From Polyodon spathula (taxonomy: Eukaryota > Chordata > Actinopteri > Acipenseriformes > Polyodontidae), in the NCBI RefSeq assembly GCF_017654505.1, contig NC_054534.1, forward strand, positions 20,989,252 to 21,053,251: DNA of 64,000 nucleotides, in the 5' to 3' direction. Below the pieces are notes generated by a model. The model worked only from the letters and a program-made list of their open reading frames with translations. It searched no databases and had not been told where the DNA came from. How positions within the stretch are numbered: the stretch's first letter is position 1; each line of letters starts with the position of its first letter. Positions 1-19,649 of the stretch are shown one piece after another. The position numbers were made by a program, and so were the translations under genes.

Positions 1-3000
1 ACGCATCTAGCATACAAGGAGATTAGTTCAGGTTTTAATACCAGTGAATGAGACAGTTTTCTCCAATTACACTTGACGCAACCTCTACTTATGTCATGTG
101 CTGCTTCCGCCATGTCTGGCTTCATCCATGTGGCTTCAGCCAAACCAGGCATTCATCAAGAGACAGGCTGCTGTCAATATGAGACCCTTTGAAACATTTG
201 TTTATCCAAAAAGTTCTGTGTTGTGTTAAATTGTCAGAAAACAGATTCTGGAATCCCATTGTAAGTGCATCATTGAGAGATTCCACTCCAAACCTCAATT
301 GCTACAAAACACTTCTAAAACAGAATTGCACAGGCTCAAAGTGGGTATCCAGCTTTCATTTACCCTTACCTTCCCTCAGTGGTGCTTCTATAGCTATAAA
401 TCCATCAGTTAAAGGTTTGGCATCACTTTCAAGTGCCTTACCCATCAGAATCTCAAGCTTCACTTTGTGTACTTGCTGCTTAACAACGGAGACCATTTAG
501 GAGTCTATAAAAGGAAATAAAAGTTGAATTTGCAATAAAGGTGTATATTTTGAGTCACCTTGTCTTCCTAACTGCATGGTGGCATGTATCCAGTAATCTC
601 CTTGCATCCCTTTGTGTCCTGTAGTAATTCAAAATAACTATTTAACTTTTTGTTTTTACCCTGTAGACCTTGCTAAATTTGTCATAACCCTCCCCCTAAA
701 AAGCTATAAACAATAGTGTGTTTTTTATTTGTGCAAAAGACGCTGTGGGCTGTACAATATAACAAGTAGTACCATTTTACAAATTTTGATTTTTGCTAAA
801 TGTAATTAAAACTGTACACGTTTAAACTGTACAATGGCTGTGACAATAAAAATATAGAAGAACAGAAGTAAACAGCAATCTTTTCCTGCCTGACGTCACA
901 AACGCCGCTGTATCTTACTGTCCCGGAATTGTAAAATATCTACCTGTTGAACAGGAATACTAAAAATGAAATGGTAGTGTATGTATTAAACTGTACATAT
1001 TACCAGTAAATGCAAAAGACCTGCCTGTGGAAAAGGAAATCTGTAAGGATTAAACAGTATAAGTTATAAACTAGTCTGTTTTAACCAAGGTAATTCCCCA
1101 TTAAAGACCATGTTGTTTGACAGGGACATGCCTCCTCAACACGTTGTAAATGGAACTCAATTCTAACAGGATCCGTTATAAGTTGAGTGCACCTGTATAA
1201 GAACTTATAGCATACGTTTCATAAACATACTCCATTATTGTAGAAGGTCAGATTAATAGATGTAGGTAAAAAAAGAGGTTCAAATAAGAAAGTTACTTAA
1301 TTTTCCTTACTGTTTTTTGTTTACTGTTCTTTGAAAATACAAGGTTACAGTATTAAAATGCTAAAATAGATTAGGCAAGGTAAGAGTCACCTGTTTCTTT
1401 TCTTGAACAGGTCTTAGGTCAAGAATAATATAGCCCCCTGATTCCTTTGCAGATGATAACACATCTACTGCAAAAAACACTGTAGCTTAATGGGTGTCCT
1501 CTGTAATCTGAAAACTTTTTTTTTTTTTAAATTTCATAAACCATATAATCTGCCAACAGGACCACGTGTTATTTTCAGGAAAATCCTGTCTAACTGTACG
1601 TTTTGACCAAAAACATGCAAATCAAGGAAGCAATATAGGTATGCACAGCAAAATCAATGGCTTGATGTTAGGTGCTTATTTTTTTAAACTGCAGATTTTG
1701 TCAAGCACCACACTGCGACAAAGGGCAGTTTACATGTTTTGCACTTCACTTCTTCCTGGGAGTGAGCATGAGCCATACAAAGAACAAAACTATCTTCAGC
1801 ACAAAGCTAAGGGTCTGGAGACAGTGATTACATTGCTAATGCTAAAAAGAGGTCAAAATATAATGTCATGGCCTTGGTTATCATGTACTGATCTGTCCAA
1901 AGTAAAGGCAAACAAACACATTGCTCCATTAAGTTGCACAAGTATACGGTTTTAGTCTTTAAATATAAAACCCATAAGCTTACAGCCCCTTTGAGTTGCA
2001 AGTTAAATAATTTCAATTCTCTACAAGCCTGGTTTGAGGTGCACAGTAAATGCTGGTCTTTCTGCCTAGTCCAGCTCTGTAGAGAACTGTGGTTGATCCT
2101 TGTGGTCTACAGGTTCTGTAGCTAACTGTTCTCCATCAAACTTGGTTTCCACCACACCTAGGTGCTGAGGGCGTCTGGGGAAGTGCTGGCCTGAAAGGGA
2201 CTATATAAAATGGACCGTTGCCAAAATCGGGCAGTTGCTGTAATGCTCGAGCAGTTGGCAAAGTGCCCAGCTGCAGCAGGCACATGCTGAATTAGCTTCG
2301 AATTTTATGTCATTCTGGCATCTGTCCGGGCAGTTTGTCAACTGCCCAAAGCCATCCAGGCTGATGGCAAAGAAAGACTTTAGTGTGCCATGTTGTAACA
2401 AATGAAAGGCTAATGGTAAGTAACACAGCAGTGTTCATCCTCTGGATATCTATTGCAGTTCTCATAATAGTCCGTCAGTCGAATAACTTTATTTAATCAT
2501 TACACCAACTGTATTTTTTATTGTTTACATTTATTTATTTTAATGAACTGCTGAGGCAAATGTCTAATTGTCTGAGATTTGATGTCAACTAATGTTAGAC
2601 ATGAAATAATATTGTTTGAATGTATAAATATTTTTCTATAAAACGAAAACTAGACTTTTTATAAGAGAACATTTTCTTCTGAGTAAAATTGTCATTCTTA
2701 TTTCTAAATAAGAAATGCAAACTTTAAGCTGTTGATTAATGTGCACAAAAGGTTTAAATGATTAAAACATTTTTTTAAGGGCGTTTCAGACAAAATCCCT
2801 TCTTCAGCTGTGTAGAAAGAAAATACATGTATATTTTTTTTGCTTTTTTACACTATGATGCTAAAAGTAGGTATACAACTGACCCCCTATGTGTTATTTA
2901 TTAATGTACTAATCTGTTACTAGTAACAGGTGGCACAACAGTTTGTAATTCAGCAGGTACCAGATGGCAGTTTCAGTGCGCCGCTGATGACTACCAGGCA

Positions 3001-3618
3001 ACTACTCAACAAATCAACACAGTGAATTTATGTTGTAAAATGTGAAAAAAAAAAAAAGAAAATTTTGAATTCTGATTGAAGTGCAAACCCGTTAAAATAA
3101 CACTCTGCACATACGGAAGAGCAACAGTGAGATTCTTTTTCTATCTAAAAAAACAACTGCAAATTGTAGACTAACGTGACACTCGAAACAAAACGGCTGA
3201 CTAGTTTCACGTACAGTGCTGGTGGTAGTCAGAACAGATTCACTTGAATGCCGTGTACGATTACAACATGCACAAAACCAGAGGCATAAAATATATATTA
3301 GATTTATATTTGCACAGTACCTTCAAGAATGGAGACAGCAATTGATCCGATTTGGATCCCATTTTTCTAAATCTTCCACAGTGATTTTTTAAATTTTTTT
3401 AACACTATTCAATTTACGCTTCACTACCAGTGTCTCTTCTTGACTTTCTGTCACGCCCCTCTGAACCAGGTTGCCTGTTGCACTACCTCAGTTAAAGAAA
3501 ACACACTACCCGCTCCACAATACACATTTACCGCCTCCCTTTTAAACAACATCAACTTCCGCCTGATTACCCGAGAGAAAAAAAAGAAAACAATCCGGGA
3601 TTTAAGGGTGACAGGTCA

Positions 3619-3619
3619 C

Positions 3620-3659
<40 letters not shown>
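3619..3659. repeat. (CAA)n microsatellite
   Basis: About thirteen CAA units. Confidence 0.95.
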
Positions 3660-3661
<2 letters not shown>

Positions 3662-4880
3662 GTAAAGAATGCCTATGGCATCCTAAAAACGGTGAGAACA
3701 TTTGTAACGCCCCATTTATCGAAGAGGAGGAATAACTTAAAAAATAGTTTTATGAAAAATATTTTAATATACATCCATGTGCATTTTTACTGTTAGGATT
3801 GTATAAATGTTTACTTATTTAAACAGTCTACATAAAAACTGAAGACAAGTATAACCTGCATCTTTGATTTTCAATCTTCAAGAAGACTGCCATCTCCTTA
3901 TGCAGTGAAAAAAAAAGAGAGACAGTTACAGTATTGGTAGACCTAATCATAGGTTGAATAATGGATTTCAAAGTCGTAGTTAGCATTTCATTAACTGGTT
4001 TCAACATTATACAGTATGTAGTTAGTTACTGACTAGGAGAGAAAATGAGATTTGTATTTATTTATTTATTTTGAAGAAACATCTACTACAATTAACTGTT
4101 TGCTAAGACTAAGCCTGGCCTCATCTGAATAATACATATAGTGTATACATACACCATTGTCAGTGCTGCTAGATAAAATACCTGTCAAAACCCTTTGTAT
4201 TCTCATTACCCATGACTTCAACTGTGACCTTCATGTGTTTGTACTTATTACCAGTACATGCGTTTTACTTTAAATATTGATGTGGTTAGTATTGACTGTT
4301 TCATCATTCAGTGCCTATAGTGATTACTTGCAGCATTGATGTTATTTCAAAATAATCTTCAGTATCTTCTTGTGAAATTTTATATTTGCGCACTTTAACA
4401 AGCCTTGAAAGCTTGTTCACGTGTAGTTTTATATTGGTTTTCCATTTTGTTTGTGCTTATTGCTGCATGTAAACAAACCGAATCATGATTTGCCATGCAA
4501 CATTTAACTATAGTTTACCGTGTGTTTTCAAATTGTATTAAAAATGCTGATAGCCCGTTAAATTAATGTTACAATGTCACAAGCAAAGTATACACACTAA
4601 TTACACCAGGATAAAATATTATTTACAAATACACTGTATTAGGTTATCTTAATCTAAATATAAACTTTACTGTATACTTGATGCATTCTGCGGTATAAAA
4701 GACACAATATTGCCAAAAGAAAATGGACAACTGGGGGAAAGGTTACATTGACAACGATGATGGACGTGCTCTGGCAATACATGGTACCCGTTGATTCAGG
4801 CATTCAGCTGAAATCAGTCCAAAAAAACATTTTCTATTAAAGGCAAGACATTTCAAAGATGAAAACTTTTTGAAAAACAG

Positions 4881-4928
4881 TTGTCAGCCAGACTTAGACC
4901 CCACCTGGGCTGTAAGTCTGGCTGACAA
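4881..4928. repeat. Perfect 16-bp hairpin
   Basis: ttgtcagccagactta (4881-4896) and its exact reverse complement (4913-4928) surround a 16-nt loop. Confidence 0.9.
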
Positions 4929-6379
4929 ATTATGAACAAAAGCCTTAATGTACTTTTATTTCAAAACCATCCAAACAACCAATTTACGCTTATCGAATAT
5001 CTACTATAAGTGCTTTTGGCTCTAATAGCTCTTCTTTGGGCAATCGGAGTGGACCCTTTCCTAGACTGTATGAGCTAAGATTTGCAGACTGTCTAACTAT
5101 GTAAGTACTTCAATATCTAACTATTGATGTGCAGTGATGACAGCACTTCCAATCCCTGCAGTAGAAGAGGGTCATTCCATGCCAAATCAATGAACTCAAA
5201 TCTAACTTAGATCATTAAAGGGGTGGTAGCAAAGAAAATAATAAATTGTTCATGTTATGCAAATCCATTCACTACATATTCCTCAAATGTGTAGTTTTGA
5301 AAGAAACCTTGCTTTCAGATAGTCTTGCTCATTCCTAGTCATTTCACTGGGAATGGCATCGTCCCCACCCACTCAGGGTCTTCTTCACTGTCAGAATCCA
5401 ACAAGCTGCTTGCCCTAATAAATGACTTGCTTTGCAGCCAGTAACATGCTCAGACCCAAAAGACACTGCGGAGGTAAAAGGACCTAGGAAGGAAACTGTA
5501 ACATATTTCTGGAAGTGAGGCAAGTAAACAGAGAAATAATGTATCTGTGTCATACTAGGTGTCCTGTTTTTAAAAATGCATGTGATTATTTAAATAATTG
5601 CACATTGTACACTTGAGAGACCTAAATAGTGAATAGAAATAGTCGACAGGTGAGATTTAGGAAATCATTTTTAAAGTTATAGCCACTTTAATGAAAGTGA
5701 TGGAAGAATACACATTTTAACTTCCCATTCCTTTTCAGAGGTATGGACTTCGTTTAGAGAGACGGCATCAGTTATTTTTGTCACTTGTGATTGATGTGAA
5801 ATCCATGGGTCAAAGTATCAAAGTATTCATTCTGAAGAAGGCAATAGCTGAAACATGTGTTTCTTATACGTTGTCCTTTAGACTTACTGACACCCATGAT
5901 CATTTTACATATTTTAGGAACTAGTCACAAATACTGAGAAAAGGTACCCAAGTGTTCTGGCCAGGGTCTATCAATTGATCCAAATGGCAGCAGACTTACT
6001 GAATATCTAAATACTAAAAGTCTATGTGAGTTTATTTTAGTCAAATCCCTTTGAGAATTATTACTAATTAGTTCTGTCGATATTTAGTTGAACAGAGCCA
6101 AAGAAATTTAGTCATATTTTCTGGCCCACTTTAAATGAGACCCAGTCATGAAAACAAACAAAAAAAATGGAATCAGGACAAAGTTACTAAAGCAATGTTA
6201 TTATTTTTATACAAATAATTTTATCCAACACTTATCCAATTATGATGAAACCTTGGTACATGCATCAACACTATTTAGCATAAATTATTGAGATTATTAG
6301 ATTCTGTGGTCTATTGGTGGGCCTGTTTCTCCGTACATTTGACCAATCAAATACTGCGTACGTTATGATATGATATTAC

Positions 6380-6455
6380 GTATATATTATATCTATATAT
6401 ATATATATTATATAATATATATATATCTATATTCGATATATATATATATATATAT
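6380..6455. repeat. Irregular TA-rich tract
   Basis: TA runs broken by ct and cg. Confidence 0.85.
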
Positions 6456-7887
6456 GAAACTCTCTTTGAAATATACTTTTAAACACTGAAACTCAGCAGC
6501 TATACCAAACAGTGAACTGAAATGAGTCCTGTTTGCATAGGCAACAGGCCAAGATCAAAACATTTTAAATTCAGACTCTGATTGGCCCAAATGAGAGATG
6601 AAATAGGCAACAGACCTACAAGTCTACAAGGGTTCATGTCATTAAAGCAGTCATCATAAGGCATTATCCCTATAACTGTTGAGGTCATTCTACTTGTATA
6701 GCCTTACTTATCTATTTCATATCTTCTTCAGTCCCCTTTTGCTTGGTCTTTGATTATACTGTAGCTTAAATGACAAAAATGTAAACAGTTTGATTAAAAA
6801 AAATGTAGAAGCATTTGAATTATTTATTTATTTATGTATTGATAGATTGCATGTGCCAGCAGGTACCAATCTGCATCCAATCAGAATTTCAATTAGTTTT
6901 ATTTGTGTAATAAAAAATGTGACAGCTGTATAAGGTGTGATGCTATCCTGGCACATTAATACAGACAAATAACCAAACCTGGAGTTCACCGCAGTCGGTG
7001 GTCTCTATGTATAATTAGCTTGCTGAATCATTCAGTGTTAATTGTGAATGTGTATCCTTGTATTGATTGAGTTTTACCAGTCCCTTCTGAATATACTGAT
7101 AGATTGTTTCATTTTTTTTTTCCAATATAATTGAAATCTCTGGTTTACTAAGGTTGAAAGCATTATCAGTTAGCTGTTTCAAGACTCAAGAAGTTTTTAA
7201 AATGTAAGCAATTTGTAAAATGTAATCCCCCTCTCCAATGGTGATTACAGACTGGCCAAAAATGGTACCTGAGATCATCAACACTGAATATATTGTTGAA
7301 TCATGTCTGATTGAAAATAACCACTTTTCTTTTTAACATAGTCACAGTATTCTATATTAGGAGTTTATAAAAATGCACAATTATGAAGATTTATTCAGTG
7401 AAAACAAGGGGAAACAAAAGAATAGCAATCTCCTAACTTAGTTGTTGCCTGTGAGTGTCATATGTGTAAAGTGTAACTAATAGGGACATGAGACATGAAG
7501 TCGGTGTTGCAGCCTTCCAGGATCCCTGCATATTGGGTCAAGAAAGGGGTCTTCCAGTTCCATGGGCCCCGGGTCTGGCTCTGACTTTCCCAGGACAACC
7601 AGTCAACCCCCTCGGGTTAAGGTATATACGTTTGACAGCTAATCTGCACCACACCAATTTTGGTACCTTTAACAGAGAATTGCCAAGGTATGACATTTGG
7701 ACAGTAGATTAGCAGCCATCAAATGTTTGTACCTTTACTAAATATTATAATAAAAATATTTGAAATCTAACATGAAATACTATTATGGTTTCTAGACGTA
7801 TTTGATTCCATGATGTTAATCAAAAGATTATGTTCAGACAGTTATTTTTAAAATTCAAGGTGATGCCAAACTTTTGGCCATAGCTGA

Positions 7888-14190
<6,303 letters not shown>

Positions 14191-14393
14191 ATTATACTAT
14201 AGCATACTGTGTACTGTTCATTATACTATAGTATACTGTGTACTGTTCATTATACTATAGTATACTGTGTACTGTTCATTATACTATAGTATACTGTGTA
14301 CTGTTCATTATACTATAGTATACTGGGTACTGTTCATTATACTGTAGTACACTGGGTACTGGTCATTATACTATAGTACACTGGGTACTATTC
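14191..14393. repeat. 29-bp minisatellite, seven copies
   Basis: Seven tandem copies of a 29-bp unit starting attatactatagtatactgt. The first five copies are nearly identical; the last two carry several changes (gtagtacactgg). Confidence 0.92.
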
Positions 14394-14689
14394 TGATACT
14401 GTTGATGACCATGGTATATGTCATGGTCATTAACTTTTTCATCATACTGTCACAAACGCAAATAAAATATATACATACATTTTAATTGATCTAGACCTTA
14501 TCATTCAGTAATATAGATAGACTTCACACATACATTTACACATATCCATTTGTGATTTTTTTTAAAAAAAGTTTCCATTTTCAAGATACTGATAGCTCTT
14601 ATTTTATGTCGGGAGGCTTATTTCATGTATTTCAGGGAGTATTTCGTGTATTTCAGTATTTACTTACTGTGTAACGTTGGCACTTTTAG

Positions 14690-16334
14690 GTTATTTTATG
14701 ATTTAATGAGATTCTGTGAAACACATCAGAGGGTTTTATCTCCAAAATATGAAAACCCTGCTTGCTGTATACCGTAACTGCTTTCAAGCAGCCCGTACAC
14801 AGTGCCACCACAATCCTGGATGAAATTCGAAAATGTAGGAAACATGTCGAAATTTCCATTTGACAGTCGAGTGGCCCAAATGTCCAGTTTTTTAACAAAA
14901 CCTGTTACTTTGTTAATGTGTGACAAGTTCAATGAGTTCAGATGGTCAAAAATATCAACCAAGTAAGCAAGCAGAGCCATCTTACTTTGGTGTGAAAAAG
15001 TAGGTGCTGGTGATCAGATCCCATTTCCTGACTGAGAACCGAAAATAGGCGTGCATTAAGTGGCGGTGCTTTAATGAAATTGATTACCTGCACTGCTTGC
15101 TGCATTACAGACTTCAGTGTTTCAGGCATTTTCTTCATGGCCAAGGCTTCTCTATGTATTATGCAGTGTGTCCATTTAACCAGGTGGGCTACTTGCTGAA
15201 CTCGAGTGACTAAACCCCTCAGCTTCCCGGTCATGGCTCGAGCTCCATCACTGCAAATCCCAATGCATCAATCCCACTGCAAACCTTCTTCTCAAATGAA
15301 ATTATTCAACACTGCAAATATTTCTTTGCCGGTTGTATGCATAGGAAGAGGTCGGCAAAAAAAAAATTCCTCCAGAAGTGAATCTTCATGCACAAATCTG
15401 ACATAAACAAGCAGTTGTGCAGCTCCAGCGACGTCCGTTTTCTCGTCAAGTTGTATGGCAAAGTCTTGATGTAGTTGAGGAGTTGATTTTTCACATCACT
15501 GGCAAGTTCTGAAATCCAGCGACTCACTGTGGCATTTGATAATGGAATTGCACCAACCTGCACGGCAGAGCTTTCCCCAAACATAACGGAACAAATGTCC
15601 TTTGCAGCTAGCAAAATCAATGTCTCGGCTATGGTGTGCGGCTTGCAAAGTTTAGCAACGCGGTGTGACACGGCATAAAAAGCTTTAAGATAATTGGCAG
15701 ACACTGTAGTATGCTTGCTTACAGTCCGTTTTTGCTGATTTAATGCATCGTGTTTTCTTTTGAAAAAGTCGAGTGGTTCATCCTTCATTGCAGAATGTCT
15801 CGTCTCCAAACGACGTCTTAATTTGCAAGGCTTCAAACTGTCATTAGCCAGTACATCACCACAGATGACACATTGAGGACGTGGTTCTTCTGCAGTTCCA
15901 GCAAAGGTAAAGGCAAATTCCAAGTAACTTTCTTCATATTTCCTATATATTTTTTTTTTAGAAGATGAAACTACACATTTGATGTGTCTTTTTTCACGCA
16001 TCACAAAACGATCCATTTTGTGTTGACTACGGAACAGTGTGCAAAACTTTTACTGTGCTATTTCAGCACGAACTCACCCCTGATTGGCTCGCTGATTAGT
16101 TTAAACGCATATTTATTTATTTATTTACTTTAAACATAAAAAACATAAAATATAATAATAATGATAATAATGAGTGTAAATGTGTAATAGTCACATTTAA
16201 AGTTTTTAAAATTATTATTTTTGTATTTTATTATCATTATTATTACTAGTATGTTATTATTCAAATGTTCACTGCACCCCCTGGACGGTTTCACGTGCCC
16301 CCCATGGATGGCTCGCCCCACCGGTTGAGAACTG
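14690..16334 (-). mobile_element. hAT element, 5' part with one terminus
   Basis: On the minus strand the 5' end begins cagttctcaaccggtgggg at 16334, a common hAT terminus, followed by an AT-rich leader and the BED transposase frame. The other terminus was not found; homology fades near 14690. No target duplication can be paired. The terminal CAG and the transposase frame agree on orientation. Confidence 0.75.
15306..16016 (-). pseudogene. hAT transposase, BED-finger N-terminal half
   Basis: A 236-codon open frame on the minus strand, starting MDRFVMREKRHIKC. The region CVICGDVLANDSLKPCKLRR with a following H is a BED-type zinc finger as in ZBED5, FAM200 and SCAND3-like hAT transposases. After it, an open stretch includes LSNATVSRWISELASDV, typical of this family. 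Similarity continues in other frames down to about 14690 (WTHCIIHREALAMKKMPETL at 15100-15180, then KKLDIWATRLSNGNFDMFPT at about 14825-14890), so at least two frameshifts break it. The C-terminal dimerisation part is absent. It is a dead transposon copy, not a host gene. Confidence 0.85.
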
Positions 16335-17225
16335 ATGCTCTAACCTGTATATCCTAGCAATATAGTGATTATTGTGGAACGTGAGAAAATAGGGAAGACT
16401 GGAAAAGCTGTAAATATTGCATATTTAATTGAGTAGGTTTATGTGTGTTTATTTATTTATTTATTTTGTACAACTGTATTCCACTCCAGACGAGTCGTGG
16501 GATGATGCAGTATGCTAATCTACAGTAGCGCACAGGGAGAAGTTTGCTAATTGCAAGGTATAAGGGTCAGGCCACAGCTATCAGGCTTCTACAGGCATCG
16601 ACTGTCTATGACTCTAGTATTAAAAGAAAATATCTATAAAATGTGCTATATTCATACACTGTACATTTTAGGGATTTTAAGTAAAAGTGAGTAGGACATT
16701 ATCTTTTATTGTAAAGCCACATGAAGTGTACTAAAAGTTTGCACAGGTTGCTGTCATTAAACAACACATTTTCAGATCACTGTCCAGTGGGGGTGGTAAC
16801 CTGTCAATGACAGGCAGGTAATGCATATTGAAAATACGGGGTGTTGGAAAACATGGATTGAGAACTGATTAGCAGTTTGCTGCGCATGTGGACTGGCAGA
16901 ACTATACTGGTGTTTTTTTCTGAAAAGAGACTAATATTGCAGATAGCAGACTGTTTGGTTCAAATTGCATGTACTGCTTACAATTGATAGAGACATTGCG
17001 TCTAAAAAGATAACAATGCTGTGGACCAGAAGGGGCCAGGCTGTAAGACTTTGGAATGCAAAGCATAAAGGAGCTAAAAGGCTCCCAGGGACTGGCATTG
17101 GACCCAGAGGTTCTCAGAGAGATCGAAAGAGATAATGCCACTGGGATCAAAGGGGCAGATTTATGGACCTTTTTTCTCCAGGAGTGTGAAGAATGCACTG
17201 AGTTCAGAGGTTGTCACACTAGACT

Positions 17226-17277
17226 ACACACACACACACACACACACACAGACACACACACACACACACACACACAC
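17226..17277. repeat. (CA)n microsatellite
   Basis: One G interruption in the middle. Confidence 0.95.
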
Positions 17278-17966
17278 TAAAGTAACAGAATAATGTGTTG
17301 TACCTTGACCATTGGTTAAGTGTCAGAGAAAGGGGAGGTGGACCATCTATACAGAAGAGTATTTAATGTCATGCAAACATTGTAATGTTGAGCATTCTGT
17401 TTGTCCTGTACCTGGGACCAGACTTCCTACATATTTCAATAAACCTGGCAACTGATTGAAGAAAAGGACTCTGTGCATTTTCTTGAATCTACTTAATCAC
17501 CATCTATTTTTTGTAAGTTACTTCACGGGGGCATCTTTTAATGAAAGTTCTAGTTCTGTGAAAAATGTAATGAAACAGGAGGAGGTAGTGCAACAAAATC
17601 ATGTTTGGTTAGTTTCACGTGAAATAATCTTATTGAAAAGCAATTTTTCAGGAGAAGTAAGCCTTTTCATACAGTACAGTAGCAACTTGGCAAAAACAAA
17701 ACATCACCATGGAGGGGTCTTCCTATCACAAACAGCAGCAAATATGAAAGCATGTAAATTTGGCTGCTTCCATGAGTTTTACACAGAAGGCTATGGTACT
17801 TTGTTGATTCAACTTGTTTGTTGGCAGCTTTGACCTATGAAGAGGTTGGTGTACTTTTTATTTTTTTGGGGGAGGGAGGTTGTCTTGTTTCATCCTGACG
17901 TCCTATCAAACTGGAACGCCAATGCATTCATTACCATCAAAACAGCAAGTGAAGTCTCTGAGTCTG

Positions 17967-17969
<3 letters not shown>

Positions 17970-18032
<63 letters not shown>
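17970..18032. repeat. (AT)n microsatellite
   Basis: About 62 bp uninterrupted. Confidence 0.95.
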
Positions 18033-18034
<2 letters not shown>

Positions 18035-18124
18035 TCTCGAAGGAAGATAATCCGAATGAGATGATCAAGCTGATTTTAGAATATTATGACATTTCTGGAT
18101 AGTAAACATTAAAAATGTATATAT

Positions 18125-18360
18125 ATGGACACCTTCACAAAGCACTTTACAGAGGTAGGCTGTGAACTGTGCATTATATGCAGAGTCACTTACAGTAGGA
18201 CATTAATTTAACACCTCATCCACAGGATTGCGCACAAGGAGGTTAAGGTTGTTGCTCAGGGTAACACAGTGAGTCAGTCAGTGGCAGGGGTGGGATTTAA
18301 ACTGGTGAACTTCTGGTTACAAGCCCTGGACTTTAATCACTGGACCACACTGCCTCCTAT
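18125..18360 (-). mobile_element. tRNA-derived SINE, copy 1
   Basis: On the minus strand it begins gtgtggtccagtgattaaag (a good pol III box A, tggtccagtga) and has a degenerate box B. The body matches copies at 40061 and 52276, including gtcctactgtaagtgactct and cacagcctacctctgtaaag. The 3' tail is cut at an AT-rich stretch. Confidence 0.85.
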
Positions 18361-18484
18361 AATAGATTATTGTAATGCTGATATAGATCAGCTTGACACT
18401 CATTTTCTATGCAAATTCCTGATGTGTTGCCTATTGCTGTAAATACATCACTGCTTTGAATAATTCACACTTTTCCCCACCTTA
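18361..18484 (-). repeat. Repeat upstream of SINE copy 1, shared with copy 2
   Basis: About 124 bp (starting aatagattattgtaatgctg) match 40318-40442 closely, past the tRNA-like head of the SINE. Copy 3 lacks it. Confidence 0.8.
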
Positions 18485-19497
18485 GTGTGGTCCAGTGGTT
18501 AAAATGGATTAGTCTTCATCTGCTTGCATTTGAGCAAGCCCTTTGGCAGCACATTCCAGAGCTAAGGAACTGAGAGGCAGAATATATGGATTCATTTTCA
18601 TAGAGTTTCCAGACACTTTAAGGTACAGATCAATTTGTTCTCAAGGGAAATTATGTATCACACACACACACAAATCACTTTACAAATAATGAGCCCTATA
18701 GGTCACTTCTTTAAAAGGGGTTACCATTGTATGGTTAGTAAACTTGTGTAGTAAAATGTAAAAACAAAACGCAACAGGACTGCAGTTCTAATTGTAAATC
18801 AATAAGTGGTGTTTGTATAGATAAATAAGTCAGAGGATGAAACATGTTTGAATAAACGTCTTGTCTGTCAAAAAATGCACTGTTAAGAGGGGAAATGTGA
18901 TATACTTAAATTCCTGTTTTAAATGCACACGTCTTCACCAAAAATACACATATAGTCCATAAAAAATAAAAATAAAAACCTTTCTACTTACATTGTTTTA
19001 GTGTTATTTTTTTTTCTTTGCATAATTTGCATTATTTCCACAAATGTTTGCAATTTATTTCCCTCACTGAGGTAATTTTAAAATTGTAGCAAATGTATGT
19101 CATGTCCAAATTTGTTACGTTACGTTATAGTTACAGTATTCTTGTTTGAACCATCAGCCTTTTTTTTTTTTTTAATTTAAAAGACCTTTTATAAAGACAT
19201 CACGATTGCTGCGTCGCATCAAACTGACTGGTGTTAGGACTGCTACTAAGGGTAGTGAAGCAAATAGGCTTAAATAAGAGGTTCGGCACATGTAGAAAAT
19301 TCGGAACCGGGTACCCGCTGTGAAAAATACCAGGGTATCCGGATCTTTTTCGGGTAATGATACAAAAAAAAAAAAAAAAAAACATATATTAATGTTTTAA
19401 GTGCATGATACATATTTAAATACTATAAAGTAAACTTACATGTAGTCCCTTCAAATCTGTAGACTTGTGTAACCTTTTTCAGTACTGGAAATATCAA

Positions 19498-19552
<55 letters not shown>
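19498..19552. repeat. (AAT)n microsatellite
   Basis: About eighteen units. Confidence 0.95.
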
Positions 19553-19558
<6 letters not shown>

Positions 19559-19627
19559 AGTACAGTTATTGATGTTAAATGTGCTTTGTGCAGCGGATTT
19601 CTTTGCGACATATATTGTCCATGTTCC

Positions 19628-19649
19628 GTTGTTGTTGTTGTTGTTGTTA
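19628..19649. repeat. (GTT)n short tract
   Basis: Seven units. Confidence 0.9.

Noticed and set aside
189..500. 103-codon open frame at the window start
   Set aside because: No family resemblance, no supporting signals.
891..898. Perfect CRE palindrome tgacgtca
   Set aside because: A single 8-bp match is about what chance gives in a window this size, and no promoter is shown nearby.
1566..1955. 129-codon open frame
   Set aside because: Unremarkable composition and no motif; chance frames of this size are expected in 64 kb.
3440..3796. 118-codon open frame
   Set aside because: Much of it is poly-Thr from the CAA microsatellite; the rest has no motif.
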